A stretch of DNA of 64,000 nucleotides from Arbacia lixula (Eukaryota > Echinodermata > Echinoidea > Arbacioida > Arbaciidae). Position numbers and translations under genes: made by a program. Positions 11,367 through 22,440 of the stretch are shown here, in pieces (positions within the stretch are counted from its first letter, which is position 1; the number at the start of each line of letters is the position of its first letter). The notes beneath the pieces are model-generated. The model was not told where the DNA came from, did no database searches, and saw nothing but the letters and a program-made list of their open reading frames with translations. The stretch is from the NCBI GenBank assembly GCA_963669155.1, contig OZ022586.1, positions 19,576,307 to 19,640,306 on the forward strand, in the 5' to 3' direction.

Positions 11367-14300
11367 TTCTGGATGCCCTAACTTGACAATTTTGTGTTGT
11401 TTTTATGCCAATCTCAGAGGGGAAGGTGACAGTGGCAGCAGACATCTATGCCTTTGGGATCTGTGCCCTGGAGATGGCTGTGCTGGAGATCCAGGGCAAT
11501 GGTGACTCAAGACGCATCTCCAAGCAAGCCATCAAGAACGCTGTCGACCAAGTGGACGATCTCTCACAAAAGGTAGCTTCTTCTTTCCTCTTTGTCTTTA
11601 GTTTTTCCTTTTCTTTAGTATCATTGTCATACTCCTTTCTTCTTAATTCTTCAAGATTGACATACATGTAGATCAAGGAGATACTATCTCACAAAAGGTA
11701 CCTTCCTGGTCTTTCTTCTTTGTCCTTATTTTTTTCCTTTTTAAGAATGCCATTGATCTAGTGGACAATGTTTATTAAAGGGTTACTAAATTATAAAAAT
11801 AAGTTCCCACTAATCTATGTAAAATCATCCGCTAAAAATGAATTTTACATTTGTGCGTTTTTTCAAATTTTTGTCAAAATGAGACATTATTGCGGCAAAC
11901 GATTGTGAAACTCGTTTTTAGTGGATAATTTTACATAGATTAGTGGGAACTTAGTTTTCTAACTTAGTAACCCTTTAAAAGGAACCTTACAAGTCATTCT
12001 TCTCTGTCCTTAGACTTTTTCTTTCCCCTTAGTTCTTCAAAAATGCCATCTTTTAAGTAGAAAATGTCTCAGAAAACGTATCTTCTTTGTCATTGGTCTT
12101 CTTTCCCTCCTTTTTCCCTGACTTCTTTTCAACTCTGCCACAAAGTTTATCTGTTATCCCCCGTGGACAAAGGGAAAGCCCCTGTGAAGTGTTGATTTCT
12201 CTCGTTACATGAAATGCGCAGAGTGTTTGTTTCATTCCATCAGGCTTTAAAAGTAACGCACACAAATGATCATTGACCTTTGACCTTCTAGGACTTCCTG
12301 CGGCGGTCGCTTGATGATGTCCCGAGGAGACTGACCGCAAGGGAGCTGTTGCTGCATCCCGTCCTGTTTGAAGTCCACTCACTCAAACTCCTTGCAGCTC
12401 ACAGCATTGTCAAGAACGAAAGTAAGTACCCTCCCCTCCCCTCCCTTCCCTTTGCTCCCATGTAAATAATGCATAGACGAAATGACTTTGAGTCCTAGCT
12501 CTCACATAGAGTCATGAGTCTGTTGTTTAATTAAATCTTGACCAGGTTTTCTTCAAGAATACTTAGCTGAGACATTACAACACAAGGCTTGAAAAGTAGC
12601 CCCTGGAAATGAGTTTTTAATTTAACCCAAATGATTTGTTCAGCTCATCTGCGCTACAGCATCAATAGCGTTATTAGCAGTTAAATATTGTATTATTTCA
12701 TTCCCGACCAGGTTTCCTTCAAGAACACTTAGCTGAGAAGGAGCTGTCTAAGGTGCAGAAAGATGACGTCATAGCAACCATCTCCCTCCAAGGAGCAGCA
12801 GAAGAAGTGCAATGGAGGTGGGTACTTCACAGTAGGGGGATTTAGCCCTGCAATGCACAATAGTGCCTATTACAGAATGTGATGTTTTCAATGTAAAACA
12901 TTCAGTTCTTTAAATAAATGCCTGTCGTACCGTGGGCTCGTACAGACAAATGAGAAAGAGAAATTGAGAAACTGGTTCCCAAGTATTATATTTTATTTCA
13001 GAGAATAACAGCAAATTAAAGATTATATAAAAATAGTGCCCTCATGAATAACTCAAGAACACCTGTGAACAATAGGGACCTTTCGATTGGGTGAACGAGA
13101 GTGATGTGACGCCCGGCAGCAGGCGTATGTCAACGCGTTTACTCCCTACGTTGAGCCGCTCCTGAAATGCGTTTCGATTTCAGGCGTCACGTCTAGTCAA
13201 CGTAGTGACGTCATGGCCCCTGTAAAAAAGCGCGCGCGCCATCATCGGTGGATAGAGGTCAGTGGGTGGCCCGCATGGCAATCACTGATCTCCCCTCTGG
13301 TTGCAATACGTATAAGGGCGCGGTTAAAATGTATATGTGGGACTGTAGTGTGCATTTGCAACTTGTTACACGACAGCGCAAACAGGTACCTGACAGGCTG
13401 TAGTTGGTACGTCAGTGGTGCTCATGTTAAGTGAGAAGAAGATGAACTTTCTGGTAATATAGCTATTTATATTTTGTTTAAAAAAATAAAAGGAAAAATA
13501 GTAGAACTTCCCACTGATTTGCTGTAACTCAGCATAATCTTCCTCCGGCACCGTCCATACCGAGAGGAGTATGACGTCATATACAGCACGGGATGAGCCC
13601 GGCGCGAGTGAATTGGGTGGTCGGTGAAAACCTGGGTGAACGCGTTGAGCCGAGGGGTGTTGAGCCGAGGGGTCGATTATTAGTGGTTTCTCATACGATA
13701 TAATGCTTAACATTTTTCAGGGTGTGTCCGTTGCATGGCTTGAAAATACATTTATGTGTATGAGTAGTCAGTGCAACTCCGACCATCATTTTGTCCCCAG
13801 AGAGCGCAAGAGTGCCCTTGTGAATAATAAAAGTGTCCCTGTGAACAATGATTCTTTCTCATGATTTATAATGTGCAACATGGTTCAGGGTGTCTGTTTC
13901 ATGACAACAGGCTTGAAAAGTATACTTATGATTACTCAATGCAATGACTCCCTGCACTTACTCAAAATAGCAACATTTTTTCACCCCATAACCTTCTAAC
14001 AAGGAATAATCGTTGCTACATGTATTTCTGAAATTTCTAGCAATGCCAAGAAAGAAAGGATAAGTTGGCGTTGTAAACTTGGCAGTAAAAATGGCGAGAT
14101 TACATCCTCATATGTTAAAGTGTATATAAAACTTATTTCACCAGATTATCAAATTTGCAATTATATTCTGAAAGGCCAGGATTACCTTTGAAGTAATTTC
14201 TTCTCAAAATGATTAATTTCCTCTGAGAAAATTATCCCTAATGCACTTAATACATTTTTGATATTCCATTGTATTGTGCAAGGACAAGGCTGATATTGAG

Positions 14301-17300
14301 TGAGCAATGCTAATCAATAATTTCAATAATCCCTCAAGCATAAGAGCTAATTGTTCAGGTCAAGGTACTCCATATATAGACCCATTTGCCTGGTAATAGT
14401 GCTTTTAACCCTTTTTGTGCCATTGATGCATATTTTTTTTTACAAGTAATATATCCCCATGATTCTAAATATGTTACTAAATATATCCCTAGTACATAAA
14501 TCCCATAGAATCCACAGCTTTGCTGCTAGTTAAGAAAATAAAGGATGAAACTTGCGAGTATAAAGAACTGTTACACAGGTTACTTCTAATGATCAGGGGA
14601 AAAGTTCATTCAAAATTTTTTGGGGCTTCTTTTTAAAGCATATTGGCCGTTTGGCTACAATTTCACATTGTGTCTGGGAATTTGGGGGGCTCTTTTAATA
14701 ATATCAGGGCTCTTTTAAGTGTTTGGGAGGTCAAAATCGCCCCAAGCCCTTGTGTATTTTCCCCCCTGCTAATGATAGCCTGGTTTCCAGGCTGTTTAGC
14801 ATTTTTAATCAAACTATTCAATGAAGGGGCCTGGATGCTGTAGACTAATCACACTTGCTGGTTTGCTCATCGGCTTGCTGAGAAAAGAGGAAAATAATGA
14901 AAGAGATTGCATTAGAAATATGATGATGATAATGATTGTAAGGATGGTGTTGAGGATGATGGATTTCCATAATGTTCATTATGATTGCTATTGTGACTTA
15001 GACATTTTTTTTTCCCTTTTTGCAGAGTATCTCAGGTGCCTGCCCTGGAGTTGGAGAAGTTTCTAGAAGAAGTCAAGTGAGTACCAATGATGCCAGGGTA
15101 TAGGTGGCATAATGTATCATCATCTACAGTACCAGCTGTGGCTCTTTAAATTGTTATAGATTGGCTTATCCATTGCAACATGGTATAAATATGTTACCTC
15201 TTCGCTTGTTACATAAATCACAAATAGCTTTGTGTTATATATTCCAAAGACCACCCAAATTAAGACATTTCATTTACAAATAAAGACTGGACATCCAGCA
15301 CAGGGCAAGCTTTCCAAAAATCACTTTGTACAAATGTCCAATATACATGTAATGTTGGTAACGGGACAGACTAATTTGCAACAATTGGGTCTGTCATGTT
15401 ACCAACTTTACATGGGAAACTTGTACAGGGTTATTTTGAAAATAGAAGTTAATGCTCTGTTCATTGACAAATTTTGATTTGTACAATCTCCATTGAATAA
15501 TTTTTTTTCCAGGTTTCATGGCCAGTGTGTAATGTTCCCATTAACTCCTCCCCCCTCTACAGGAATGGGATCTACCCTTTGACGGCCTTTGCCATGAAGA
15601 GGGCCAACCCTGCCAAGATGCGGCCCCAGAGCCCTGAGACACAGGAGTCGGTCAAGAGCGCCACGCCCGAACCCATCGACATGGAGAGCAGAAAGATCAC
15701 CATGATGCAATGCCAGGTCAAACAGGGCAAGGAAGGAGAGGAGAATGACAACCTACATGTGAGTAGCAGGTGCTGGGTGCTAGGTCAGGCAAGGTTACAA
15801 TTCTTCAGCGTGGTATAAAGTCAATGAAAGTATGAGGATAGCTGGTTTAGTGATAGTTAATCAGGGCAAGGAAGGAGAGGAGAACGACAACCTACATGTG
15901 AGTAGCAGGTGCTGGGTGCTAGGTCAGGCAAGGCGTACATATACACTTCTACATTGTAGTGCAGCAATCAATGTACATATGAGCACCACTGGCTTGGTGA
16001 TTGGTATACCTGTACAATATTTTCTATAGTATACTTGTCAGTGTACAACTGGCTTGGTGATAGGTCAGGCAAGGCATACATATACACTTCTACAGTGTAG
16101 TGCAACAATCAATGTACATATGAGCACCACTGGCTTGGTGATTGGTATACCTGTACAATATTTTCTATAGTATACTTGTCAGTGTACAACTGGCTTGGTG
16201 ATAGGTCAGGCAAGGCATACACTCCTTCAATGTGGTATAATGTCAGTGTATGTATGAGTACTGCTGGTTTAGTGATAGTCTAGCAGGGCAAGGAAGGAGA
16301 GGAGAGTGACAACCTACATGTGAGTAACAGGTGCTGGGTGCTAGGTCAGGCAAGGTATACACTCCTTCAGTGTGGTATAATATCAGTGTATGTATGAGTA
16401 CTGCTGGTTTAGTGATAGTCTAGCAGGGCAAGGAAGGAGAGGAGAGTGACAACCTACACATGAGTAGGGGGTGCTGGGTGCTAGGTCAGGCAAGACATAC
16501 AATCCTACATAATAGTGCAACGGTCAGTGTACGTTTGAGTACCACTGGCTTGGTGATAGGTCAGGCAAAGCACACACTTCTAAAATGATAAAGGATCAGG
16601 TCAAGTAGGGCAAGGAGGGTGAGTCTTCTTCTTCTTCTTAAGATAAGTTTATTACAGGTATCATCGCTCTTCTAATGCCATTATCTATCCATGACGTACT
16701 GTAGGTGACCATTCTGTGCCAATCATCACTGTTATGGGAGTATTTGATTATTTCTATGGTTGATTTCCCACTACATTCTATGATTTGCTTGAGATATGTA
16801 CATGTAATTCTTTACCTTCCTTTTCCTCTTTTCCCCTCAATTTTTTCTCTTTGCCTTCCTCTTCTTTTTCCCCCTTTTATCTATCCTGTCACATGATCAG
16901 TGGGTGCTTGGTACAATGTGGAACACTCCTACAATGTGGTATACTTGTCAGTGTATATACAGTGCAGTTGGCTTGGTGAAAGATCAGGCAAGGTATACAA
17001 AATACTGGTATTATTGAGGAAGATCCACATATGAGTAGGATTGTCACTGGATATGTTGGGTAGTCTTCATATACATGTTTGTGTAGGAAGGGCTTGATGA
17101 TAGGTCAGGCAAGGCATATTGATATACTGGTACTGGTAGTATCAGGAATCATCTGCATCTAACATCCATCAAGATAGAAAAATGGCCTTTGCGGTTAGGT
17201 GGACATGAATGAAGCAGTAATGTGTCATTCAATAGCTTCGTCTTATTTTCTCCCTCGTCCTGACCAGTTGGAGCTCCTACTGAGGTTAGATGACACCATG

Positions 17301-18456
17301 AACAGACAGCTGAGTTGTGAAATCACAACAGGTAAGAAGGCAGAGAATGTGTTGAGAGTAGGGTGTGAAAGACCAGCCAGGGATGCCCCTTGTTGCAGCG
17401 GGCAGATTAGCACAGGATAGAAATCTGTATGGGTGGACTGTAACTACAGAAACGTCCTGATATGGATATACCATCATCACCATTATCATCAAGAATTCAC
17501 AGACATATGTGCCTCCAGGAGTCCTACATCCTTACCCATTCTATAGACTCCCAAGTTTGCCTTATTTCTGGAGAATTCAAACAAATGTGTTAAATCTCTT
17601 GCTTTGTCCTACTGCATCAAAATCAGATCCAGATGTTGTAATGTTCGTCCAATGTAACAGTTGTCATCAAAAGTTGGCGAGAAATTAGTTTTTTTTATTT
17701 TTTCATTTCTTTTTTTACCTTTTTTTTTTTTGGGGGGGGGGGGGGGGAAATTAGAGTTTATGAATATCTTTTCTTAGAAATTGGTAGATATTTTATGGCC
17801 AAGTATTTTGTCAATTTATTATGTTCTTGAGGACTTTAATAAAGACATATTATGTTGATGTTTCTAGATATCGTCGGACCGGAATATTCCCAAAAGAGCA
17901 ATTTATTTTTCTTGTATTTGAGAGTGCTTATAACGTGCATCTAGATATCATAGTACTTGAGTATATTAAAAGTGTTAATGTTGTCTTCCAAAGTTGTTAG
18001 AAGTTAATATATTTTTTTGTGAGTACTGTATTGGGCAATGCTCAACAGGTGCAATTATGTTGTTTTTGTGGAATATTTCCTAAGGTGTAATATTGTTTTC
18101 CTTGTATTTGGCAGAGGAGAGTCCCAGGTTACTGGCTGATGAGTTGGTGCAGTATGGGTTCATCAGTGATGTAAGTAGAATGCTTTCTCAAACTTTTGCC
18201 TTTTTCTTTCTTTCATTTTCTTCTTTTATTCAGGTCAACTGTAGGGGTTTCATTCTTCTATATACATGTACCTTTAGTCTGTCAGTGAACGAGTAGGCTG
18301 GATAAAGAAATGTCACAGCTCACCTGCAAAGGAAAGTACTGCAATCTGACATTGATAATTCTTTCATCCTCCCAGGATGACAGAGAAAGAGTGGCCTCCA
18401 TGATTGAGGAGAAGGTGAACACCATGTTCCAGGGTGCTGTCGCCATAGCAACATAG
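6895..18456 (+). CDS. NRBP1: NRBP1-like pseudokinase adaptor, 3' part (10 exons)
   Basis: Exons read from splice sites and frame: 6895-6989, 7728-7811, 11418-11572, 12292-12421, 12712-12817, 15026-15076, 15563-15758, 17268-17331, 18115-18170 and 18376-18456 (stop TAG 18454-18456). They total 1,018 nt (338 residues plus one base completing a Ser codon), and every junction keeps frame. Landmarks shared with vertebrate NRBP1 are YLHSCDPPIIHGNL, IQHNGLIKIGS, NNHVKTY, APEYG, ALEMAVLEIQGNG, LTARELLLHPVLFEV, LKLLAAH, NGIYPLTAF, TPEP..ESRK and GFISD. The catalytic-loop HRD is replaced by HGN and DFG by IGS, so it is a pseudokinase, as known for the family. NRBP proteins are adaptors linked to ubiquitin-ligase and trafficking functions. 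The first exon starts mid-codon, so the 5' half lies before the window. Relic copies of several exon ends lie in its introns. Confidence 0.95.
7085..7275 (+). repeat. Dispersed SINE-like repeat, copy 1 (copy 2 at 63218-63405)
   Basis: About 185 bp shared with 63218-63405 in the same orientation, by eye roughly 75% alike: ccttgtgaacca.ggt.ca, ctgcagtaaccaaa, gtggcttaat..gccctat, tagcctg..gtct.ttgtc, and gtctgagtggaca at the end. 'ggttcaataagg' in this copy resembles a tRNA B box, so a tRNA-derived SINE is possible. Both copies sit in introns (NRBP1 and RMC1). Confidence 0.55.
7428..7490 (+). pseudogene. Relic duplicate of NRBP1 exon 7728-7811
   Basis: 'tgtctctctag' then 'gataccatcaacaatcatgt' and 'aaagatgtaca' match the real acceptor and exon start at 7717-7770 ('tgtctccccag', 'gatgcaatcaacaaccatgt', 'gaagacctaca'). 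Read in the native phase it gives ..DTINNHVKMY.., close to the real ..DAINNHVKTY... It runs into a stop and has no donor, so it is not a usable exon as it stands. Confidence 0.65.
7501..7650. mobile_element. 150-bp MITE
   Basis: Terminal ttaactcttaac at 7501-7512 is inverted as gttaagagttaa at 7638-7649. The interior holds repeated 'gctgtcgcaaatttgcgac' type palindromes. Confidence 0.6.
8275..8350 (+). repeat. Dispersed 'gggg-ttta-gcccc' repeat (several copies in the window)
   Basis: 'tgggggtttacggcgatgta' then 'gcccttgcaaggcc.taaacagcccc' resembles 28514-28590 ('tgggggcttatggggattta', 'gtcccccataatgcc', 'agagcccccgtaaataac'). Similar blocks occur near 12828-12875, 13800-13850, and in reverse orientation near 14665-14765 and 21725-21815. 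Non-coding short repeat family. Confidence 0.5.
8912..9346. mobile_element. Possible short-TIR DNA element
   Basis: cagggtgtcccatttgca at the left is matched by the reverse complement of tgcaaacgggacactctg at 9328-9345. It is about 430 bp and non-coding, with a CpG-rich middle (9090-9180). Confidence 0.4.
9800..10150. repeat. Local duplication containing 'aatgctgcgttcacaca'
   Basis: 'aatgctgcgttcacacaa' is followed by 'aacatatt' at about 9818 and again at about 10068, with further similarity after it (gctc/actcctgc, ctctgt/agctgc). Two decayed direct copies about 250 bp apart in an NRBP1 intron. Confidence 0.45.
11233..11362. repeat. (GA)n microsatellite
   Basis: Almost pure GA dinucleotide with a few interruptions, ending 55 bp before NRBP1 exon 11418. 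A purine-rich tract this near the acceptor replaces the usual distal polypyrimidine stretch; the local one is ttgtgttgtttttatgccaa. Confidence 0.9.
11418..12421 (+). CDS. NRBP1: NRBP1 exons, C-lobe of the pseudokinase
   Basis: Exon 11418-11572 carries ADIYAFGICALEMAVLEIQGNG, the alpha-F region with the usual DxxxFG pattern, and ends at CAAAAG|gtagct. Exon 12292-12421 carries RRLTARELLLHP, the equivalent of the kinase subdomain XI RPTAxELLxHP, then FEVHSLKLLAAH. The subdomain XI Arg is kept in RRLTA. The intron between them holds two decayed copies of the first exon's 3' end and a MITE. Confidence 0.92.
11670..12110 (+). pseudogene. Two relic copies of the end of NRBP1 exon 11418-11572
   Basis: After the real end (ctctcacaaaag|gtagcttc..tctttg), the string 'atctcacaaaaggtaccttc' with 'ttcttctttgtcctta' recurs at 11685-11735, followed by 'aagaatgccattgatctag' and 'tggacaatg', like the real 'aagaacgctgtcgaccaag', 'tggacgatc'. 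A third, weaker copy is at 12000-12110 ('aaaaatgccatcttttaag', 'tagaaaatgtctcagaaaa'). The MITE 11775-11978 sits between them. Confidence 0.5.
11775..11978. mobile_element. 200-bp MITE with long TIRs
   Basis: ttaaagggttactaa at 11775-11789 is inverted as ttagtaaccctttaa at 11964-11978. The similarity continues for about 60 bp (aagttcccactaatctatgt / acatagattagtgggaactt). TTAA-like ends suggest a TTAA target preference. Confidence 0.75.
12531..12578 (+). pseudogene. Relic copy of the start of NRBP1 exon 12712-12817
   Basis: 'cttgaccaggttttcttcaa' then 'gaatacttagctgagac' is nearly the real acceptor and first codons at 12703-12738 ('cccgaccaggtttccttcaa', 'gaacacttagctgag'). The similarity ends after about 40 bp. 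There is no donor. Confidence 0.65.
13080..13690. mobile_element. CpG-rich insertion in an AT-rich intron
   Basis: CpG-rich sequence with cgcgcgcgcc, repeated acgtca/tgacgt motifs, and gttgagccg at 13152 and again as gttgagccgaggggt, tandem, at 13645-13672. The composition differs sharply from both flanks. Related 'gtgaacaat' sequences sit on both sides (about 13067 and 13840). No clear TIRs or coding frame, so the class is unknown. Confidence 0.35.
15026..15758 (+). CDS. NRBP1: NRBP1 linker exons
   Basis: Exon 15026-15076 (VSQVPALELEKFLEEV) ends at AA|gtgagt. Exon 15563-15758 begins with NGIYPLTAF, as in vertebrate NRBP1, and holds the Pro/Ser/Thr-rich TPEP region and ESRKITMMQCQV, ending ..GEENDNLH|gtgagt. 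The acidic GKEGEENDNLH end and its donor are repeated in tandem downstream. Vertebrate NRBP1 has a shorter acidic stretch here (from memory of the family). Confidence 0.9.
15722..17130 (+). repeat. Tandem array built on an NRBP1 exon end
   Basis: The unit starts with the exon's last 35 bases (cagggcaaggaaggagagga, g.acaacctacat), its donor gtgagtag, then gtgctgggtgctaggtcaggcaagg. The exon-end part recurs at about 15862, 16285 and 16424. The intronic part (gcttggtgataggtcaggca) recurs further, near 16050, 16190, 16545, 16970 and 17095. Two 128-bp stretches near 15935-16065 and 16075-16205 are almost identical. By eye there are eight or more degenerate units. Confidence 0.85.
17691..17747. repeat. 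T-run followed by a 16-base G-run
   Basis: A T-rich stretch leads into an uninterrupted G tract at 17732-17747 inside an NRBP1 intron. Confidence 0.9.
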
Positions 18457-18670
18457 CACACCTCGCTGCTGCTCTGCCGCCCACCCCACCCATCTACTCG
18501 TCCTCCCCACCACCACCCAGTGTCCCTCGTCATCTACCGACACCGCGCGGCCAAATCAGCTCCTGTAAGCCTCAGCCAGCCTCATTCCTTCCATGTGGGT
18601 CATGTGATTGCTGTCACATGACCAGCAAGTCATGTGATCAGCAAGTCATGTGATTATGCATCACATGACA
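18457..18670 (+). other. NRBP1 3'UTR start with palindromic TCATGTGA cluster
   Basis: The non-coding sequence after the NRBP1 stop is C-rich at first, then at 18600-18670 holds five copies of the octamer TCATGTGA or its complement within about 70 bases. In RNA the opposite-facing copies could pair. As DNA they resemble CATGTG E-box/M-box elements bound by MITF/TFE-type factors. The 3' end of the transcript is not certain, because no close canonical AATAAA was found in the next 1.5 kb. Confidence 0.45.
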
Positions 18671-21600
18671 AGCTATGTTGTGTGATAACTATACGTCTTC
18701 TGTTTTGCCCTCTTGTGCCATGACTTCTTTTTGTGACCGACTTTTGTCAAATGAGCGTCGTCGGAAATGCGTAAGGACATGCTTTTCCCCATGAATGGAC
18801 AAAGACCTGTGGGGGGAAATGTGAAACTGTTTTTAATCGTTTTTGTCATCTGTGATGTCGTAGCCTTGGTGATGAATGATTTATGTCGTAAGAGCTGACT
18901 TCTCATTGACATGTACACGTGTGTAATATTTTTGGCATGATATTTATGTTTAATGAACTCGTTGAAGAGAAGTTTTTGTAATGTGACACCTTGCTCTTTG
19001 AGTTAGTGAGATAAACAACTCTGAAAGTCTGAAGCAGCAACTAGCATGTGCTTGTGTACGTATATGTGCTGTTTGGGTCATTAGTATCCAATCAGATACG
19101 ACGACATCAGTGTTCATTCTCAGTTAGCTGAGCAATTTCAGTGTTTAAGTTTGATATGGGTTTAAAATTCTGCTGCTAAAAAAAACCCCGTATTGACTCT
19201 CATGCATGTAACTGTTATAAAATTGTTGAAATACATTTTGAGATATATGGAAAACTGCTAAAGGGGGGGGGGGGGGGGGGGGGGTTACATTTTTGGTTTA
19301 GTATGTAATGTGCAACCATTAAGGTAGTGTGTTAACGCTTTTATAGTGAAACAAATGCCTCCCAACAGTCCAATGGGCAAAAATTTGAGGAAAGTTAAGA
19401 GCAACCTTTTGACAGCGCCCGTTTGTTTCCAAGAACTTGAAAGAAGCCGTGATACGGAGAGTGCTAGAAGGACGTTACAAAAAACATGAATTTCACAAGT
19501 AAATAATGCAAATTAGTCTGACACTGTGAATTACCAACTTTTTGGCTGGAATTGACGTAGCATTATGGTGATGTTTAACTCTGAATTACCAACTCTAAGC
19601 TACGATTGGGTAACATTGTGGTGATGTTTGCAAAAAACACTCCCTTCTTCCTCTAAGAACATGTTCTAAATGCATGCAGTTCATATGTGAGCAATACATG
19701 CTGTACTGAAAGGGAAAGTAGTATTGCAGTGACTTTTGCAATGCAATGTAACTTTGATTCTTCTCCGCAAGTCTAGTGTACATACTTCTTCACAAGTCGA
19801 TCTAGCTCTAGCATATATATTTATGCTTCTCTCCATTCCTGCAATTGATAAAAGTACATGTGATCGAGATGTCATTCTTTAAGTGTGTGGTAATTCTAGT
19901 AAAAAAGGTTGGAATGAATGATAATGCATTTCATCTTCTGGTAAGAGGGGAGATCAGTGATGTGACTATGGGGATAAGGAGATGTGATGTTGCAGTTGGA
20001 TCGTTGCCGTGGAGACCGAGGATGGTAGAACTGAGATTGCAGGTAAACTCTAGAGGAGAGAGGAGGAGGAGGAGAAGGAGATGAAAAAGACGAGGGATAT
20101 CATCAGATTGATGAAGCAGGATTTCTTCCATGACAGTGGAGAATGCAGAAGTATGCGAGCATCTCGTGAGCACGACTGTATCGTGGAGGTTACGCGAAGA
20201 TGATACGCATCGGATCAGAGGTTCCATGCATGGTCCGCAGGAAGCTGGTGGCACACTGCATTGTGGGATTGATGCAACATCCGGTTTCAGCTCGAGCCTG
20301 TTTTAGATGTAATTGACTTACGAGAGAAAAATGTGATGCCGTCCTACATGTACATGTATGAGTGGGACTGGTTGGAGATGATGGACGGATTGTTTGGACC
20401 ACAGGAAGTTGGCTGCATGCTGCATGATGGGATTGGTATGTCAGACGTCGTCTTACCAGAACAATGCTGCGACAGAGATGAGATGTAGATAGAAAAACTT
20501 TTATGAGATATGATAGAGAGAGATAAAGTCAAGACTGAAATGCTGCAAGAATGACAAAGATGATGAGATGGAGTAAGCGTACCCCTATTCAGAAGCAAGC
20601 ACCTTCTGCTGGGTAGCATCACATCGAGTGTACTGGTACCTTTATGTTGTCAAGGAGAGGTCACCAACTGTCCATAACTTGAATCACATCACATTGATTG
20701 GCCCATTTGGAATTCTGCAGTGATAGATACCATCGGAGATATTCAGACAAAAGTGTTACAATAGTCTTGAATTATAGTGTGTGCTGTAGGGCTCATAGAA
20801 TCAGATTTAATCAGAGATTTGATTGGTCAATACTCGCTAAACGCCTTATGTGTTACGCAAAATGTTGTATATGGGCTTAGTGTATTACAGGGGCTAAAAT
20901 GCACATACTGTTTGTCATATACAGTAATGACTTAAGGTAGGCATGTAATGTATCAGAGAAATTATGACACTGCTATGACTGTTGCACTACTCCAATATCA
21001 CAAAGGAATGGCACTTTTAAATAAGTCTGAAGACTTTTCCACATACAGAGTTATGCCATTCTCAGTAATGTATCAATGAAATGAAATGAAAGGATACTGT
21101 TTTAATCGTTGAGCTACTCCATATCACATGAAATCATACATTCACATGTATCTGAAGACTGTTCCATGATTGACAGAAAGTAGGTGTGGTCTTGGGGGAC
21201 TAGTGGTCTTTATAGGCAGGTTGAAATCAAATGGAAGTCTGCTGTATTCCACAGAGTCAGAAATGGATGGTCTTTCTATGCAGGGTGATAGGAAGAAAAC
21301 ATATTGGCCTTTGTCATATTTGTTTGCAGGTGGTAGTTATATAAAGCTCTTTTGAAAATCCTTAGCTACTTTAGAAGGGAGAAACCTCTTGCTTTGTGGT
21401 GATCACATGTCTGGTTGTATTAATTGTAGGTTTTTAAAGAATTGTTAATTTACTCTTTGAAAAGAAAATTTGATTTAAAATGGAAATTAAGTGGTTTACA
21501 TCAAGGATTTGGGTTTCACAGCAGAATTGATTCAAATCAACATTTGAAGATTGGGTTTGATACAATGTACATGTACACTGCATCATGTAGGTTCGTGGTA

Positions 21601-21990
21601 TAGATACTGGTCAAGGGAAAAAATGATTTGCAGGGGGCTACATATTAGGTTTAACATGATGAAACAGACAGCCAGAGCCATGTTATGCATTATACTCAGT
21701 TTACGATATTGTTATTATAATTTTTTTCCTGGGGTTCTTTCATTATTCATGAGGGGCTCTTTGGGGAATAATGCTGGGGCTAAATTGCCCCCGAGCCCCC
21801 ATTTTATTTTTTCTTCTGAAACCGCATGGCAGGGGGATTGGAGGGTTTAGGAGAACTAAGAGAAGGCAAAGAGAGTGATTGTAAGGTTAGTCAGAGCTCT
21901 TGTCTAGCCAAAGCGGCGCTCGTCTGGGGCACTGAACATGTAAGGCAGAGGAAGGTATCAATTAGGATCCACAGCAGATAGCTGGCAGCC
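18671..21990. other. Non-coding region after NRBP1, possible 3'UTR
   Basis: No exon with splice sites and a recognisable protein was found on either strand. It includes a 22-base poly-G tract at 19263-19284 and, around 20050-20600, purine-rich sequence. Whether it is transcribed as NRBP1 3'UTR is not decidable by eye. Confidence 0.4.
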
Positions 21991-21994
21991 GGTA

Positions 21995-21997
21995 AAT

Positions 21998-22075
<78 letters not shown>

Positions 22076-22104
22076 AGAGAGATTGAGAGAGAGATTGAGA
22101 GAGA

Positions 22105-22141
<37 letters not shown>

Positions 22142-22297
22142 CAGCTGAAAAAGAAATAGGCAGAAAATGAGAAAGAGGGACAGGGAACAAGAAAGGTGAA
22201 GAGAAAGAGAGAGAGGGAGAGAGAGGCAGGCGGTTGGGGAGACAGGGATATGATAATTAAAAGACAGAGAGAGAGAGCAAAACAGAGAGATTGAAAT

Positions 22298-22340
<43 letters not shown>
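21995..22340. repeat. (GA)n-rich microsatellite
   Basis: Blocks of GA dinucleotide with GACA, GATTGA and GGCA variants. The Ser/Leu frames on the minus strand and Arg/Glu frames on the plus strand are products of the repeat. An AATAAA follows at 22497-22502. Confidence 0.9.
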
Positions 22341-22349
<9 letters not shown>

Positions 22350-22440
22350 TAGGTAGAAGAGTAGGTAGTAGAGTAGAGTAGGTTATGTGATTCCCGGGGG
22401 CACATCGCGGTGAAGGTCATGTGACTCATGAGAGGCGTGT

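Noticed and set aside
15722-16460. CRISPR-like array
   Set aside because: Spacing and content are those of a tandem duplication of an exon end in an animal intron; there are no cas genes and no uniform spacers.
20044-20622. Possible gene in the purine-rich region
   Set aside because: Frames are short, lack splice sites and resemble no protein family.
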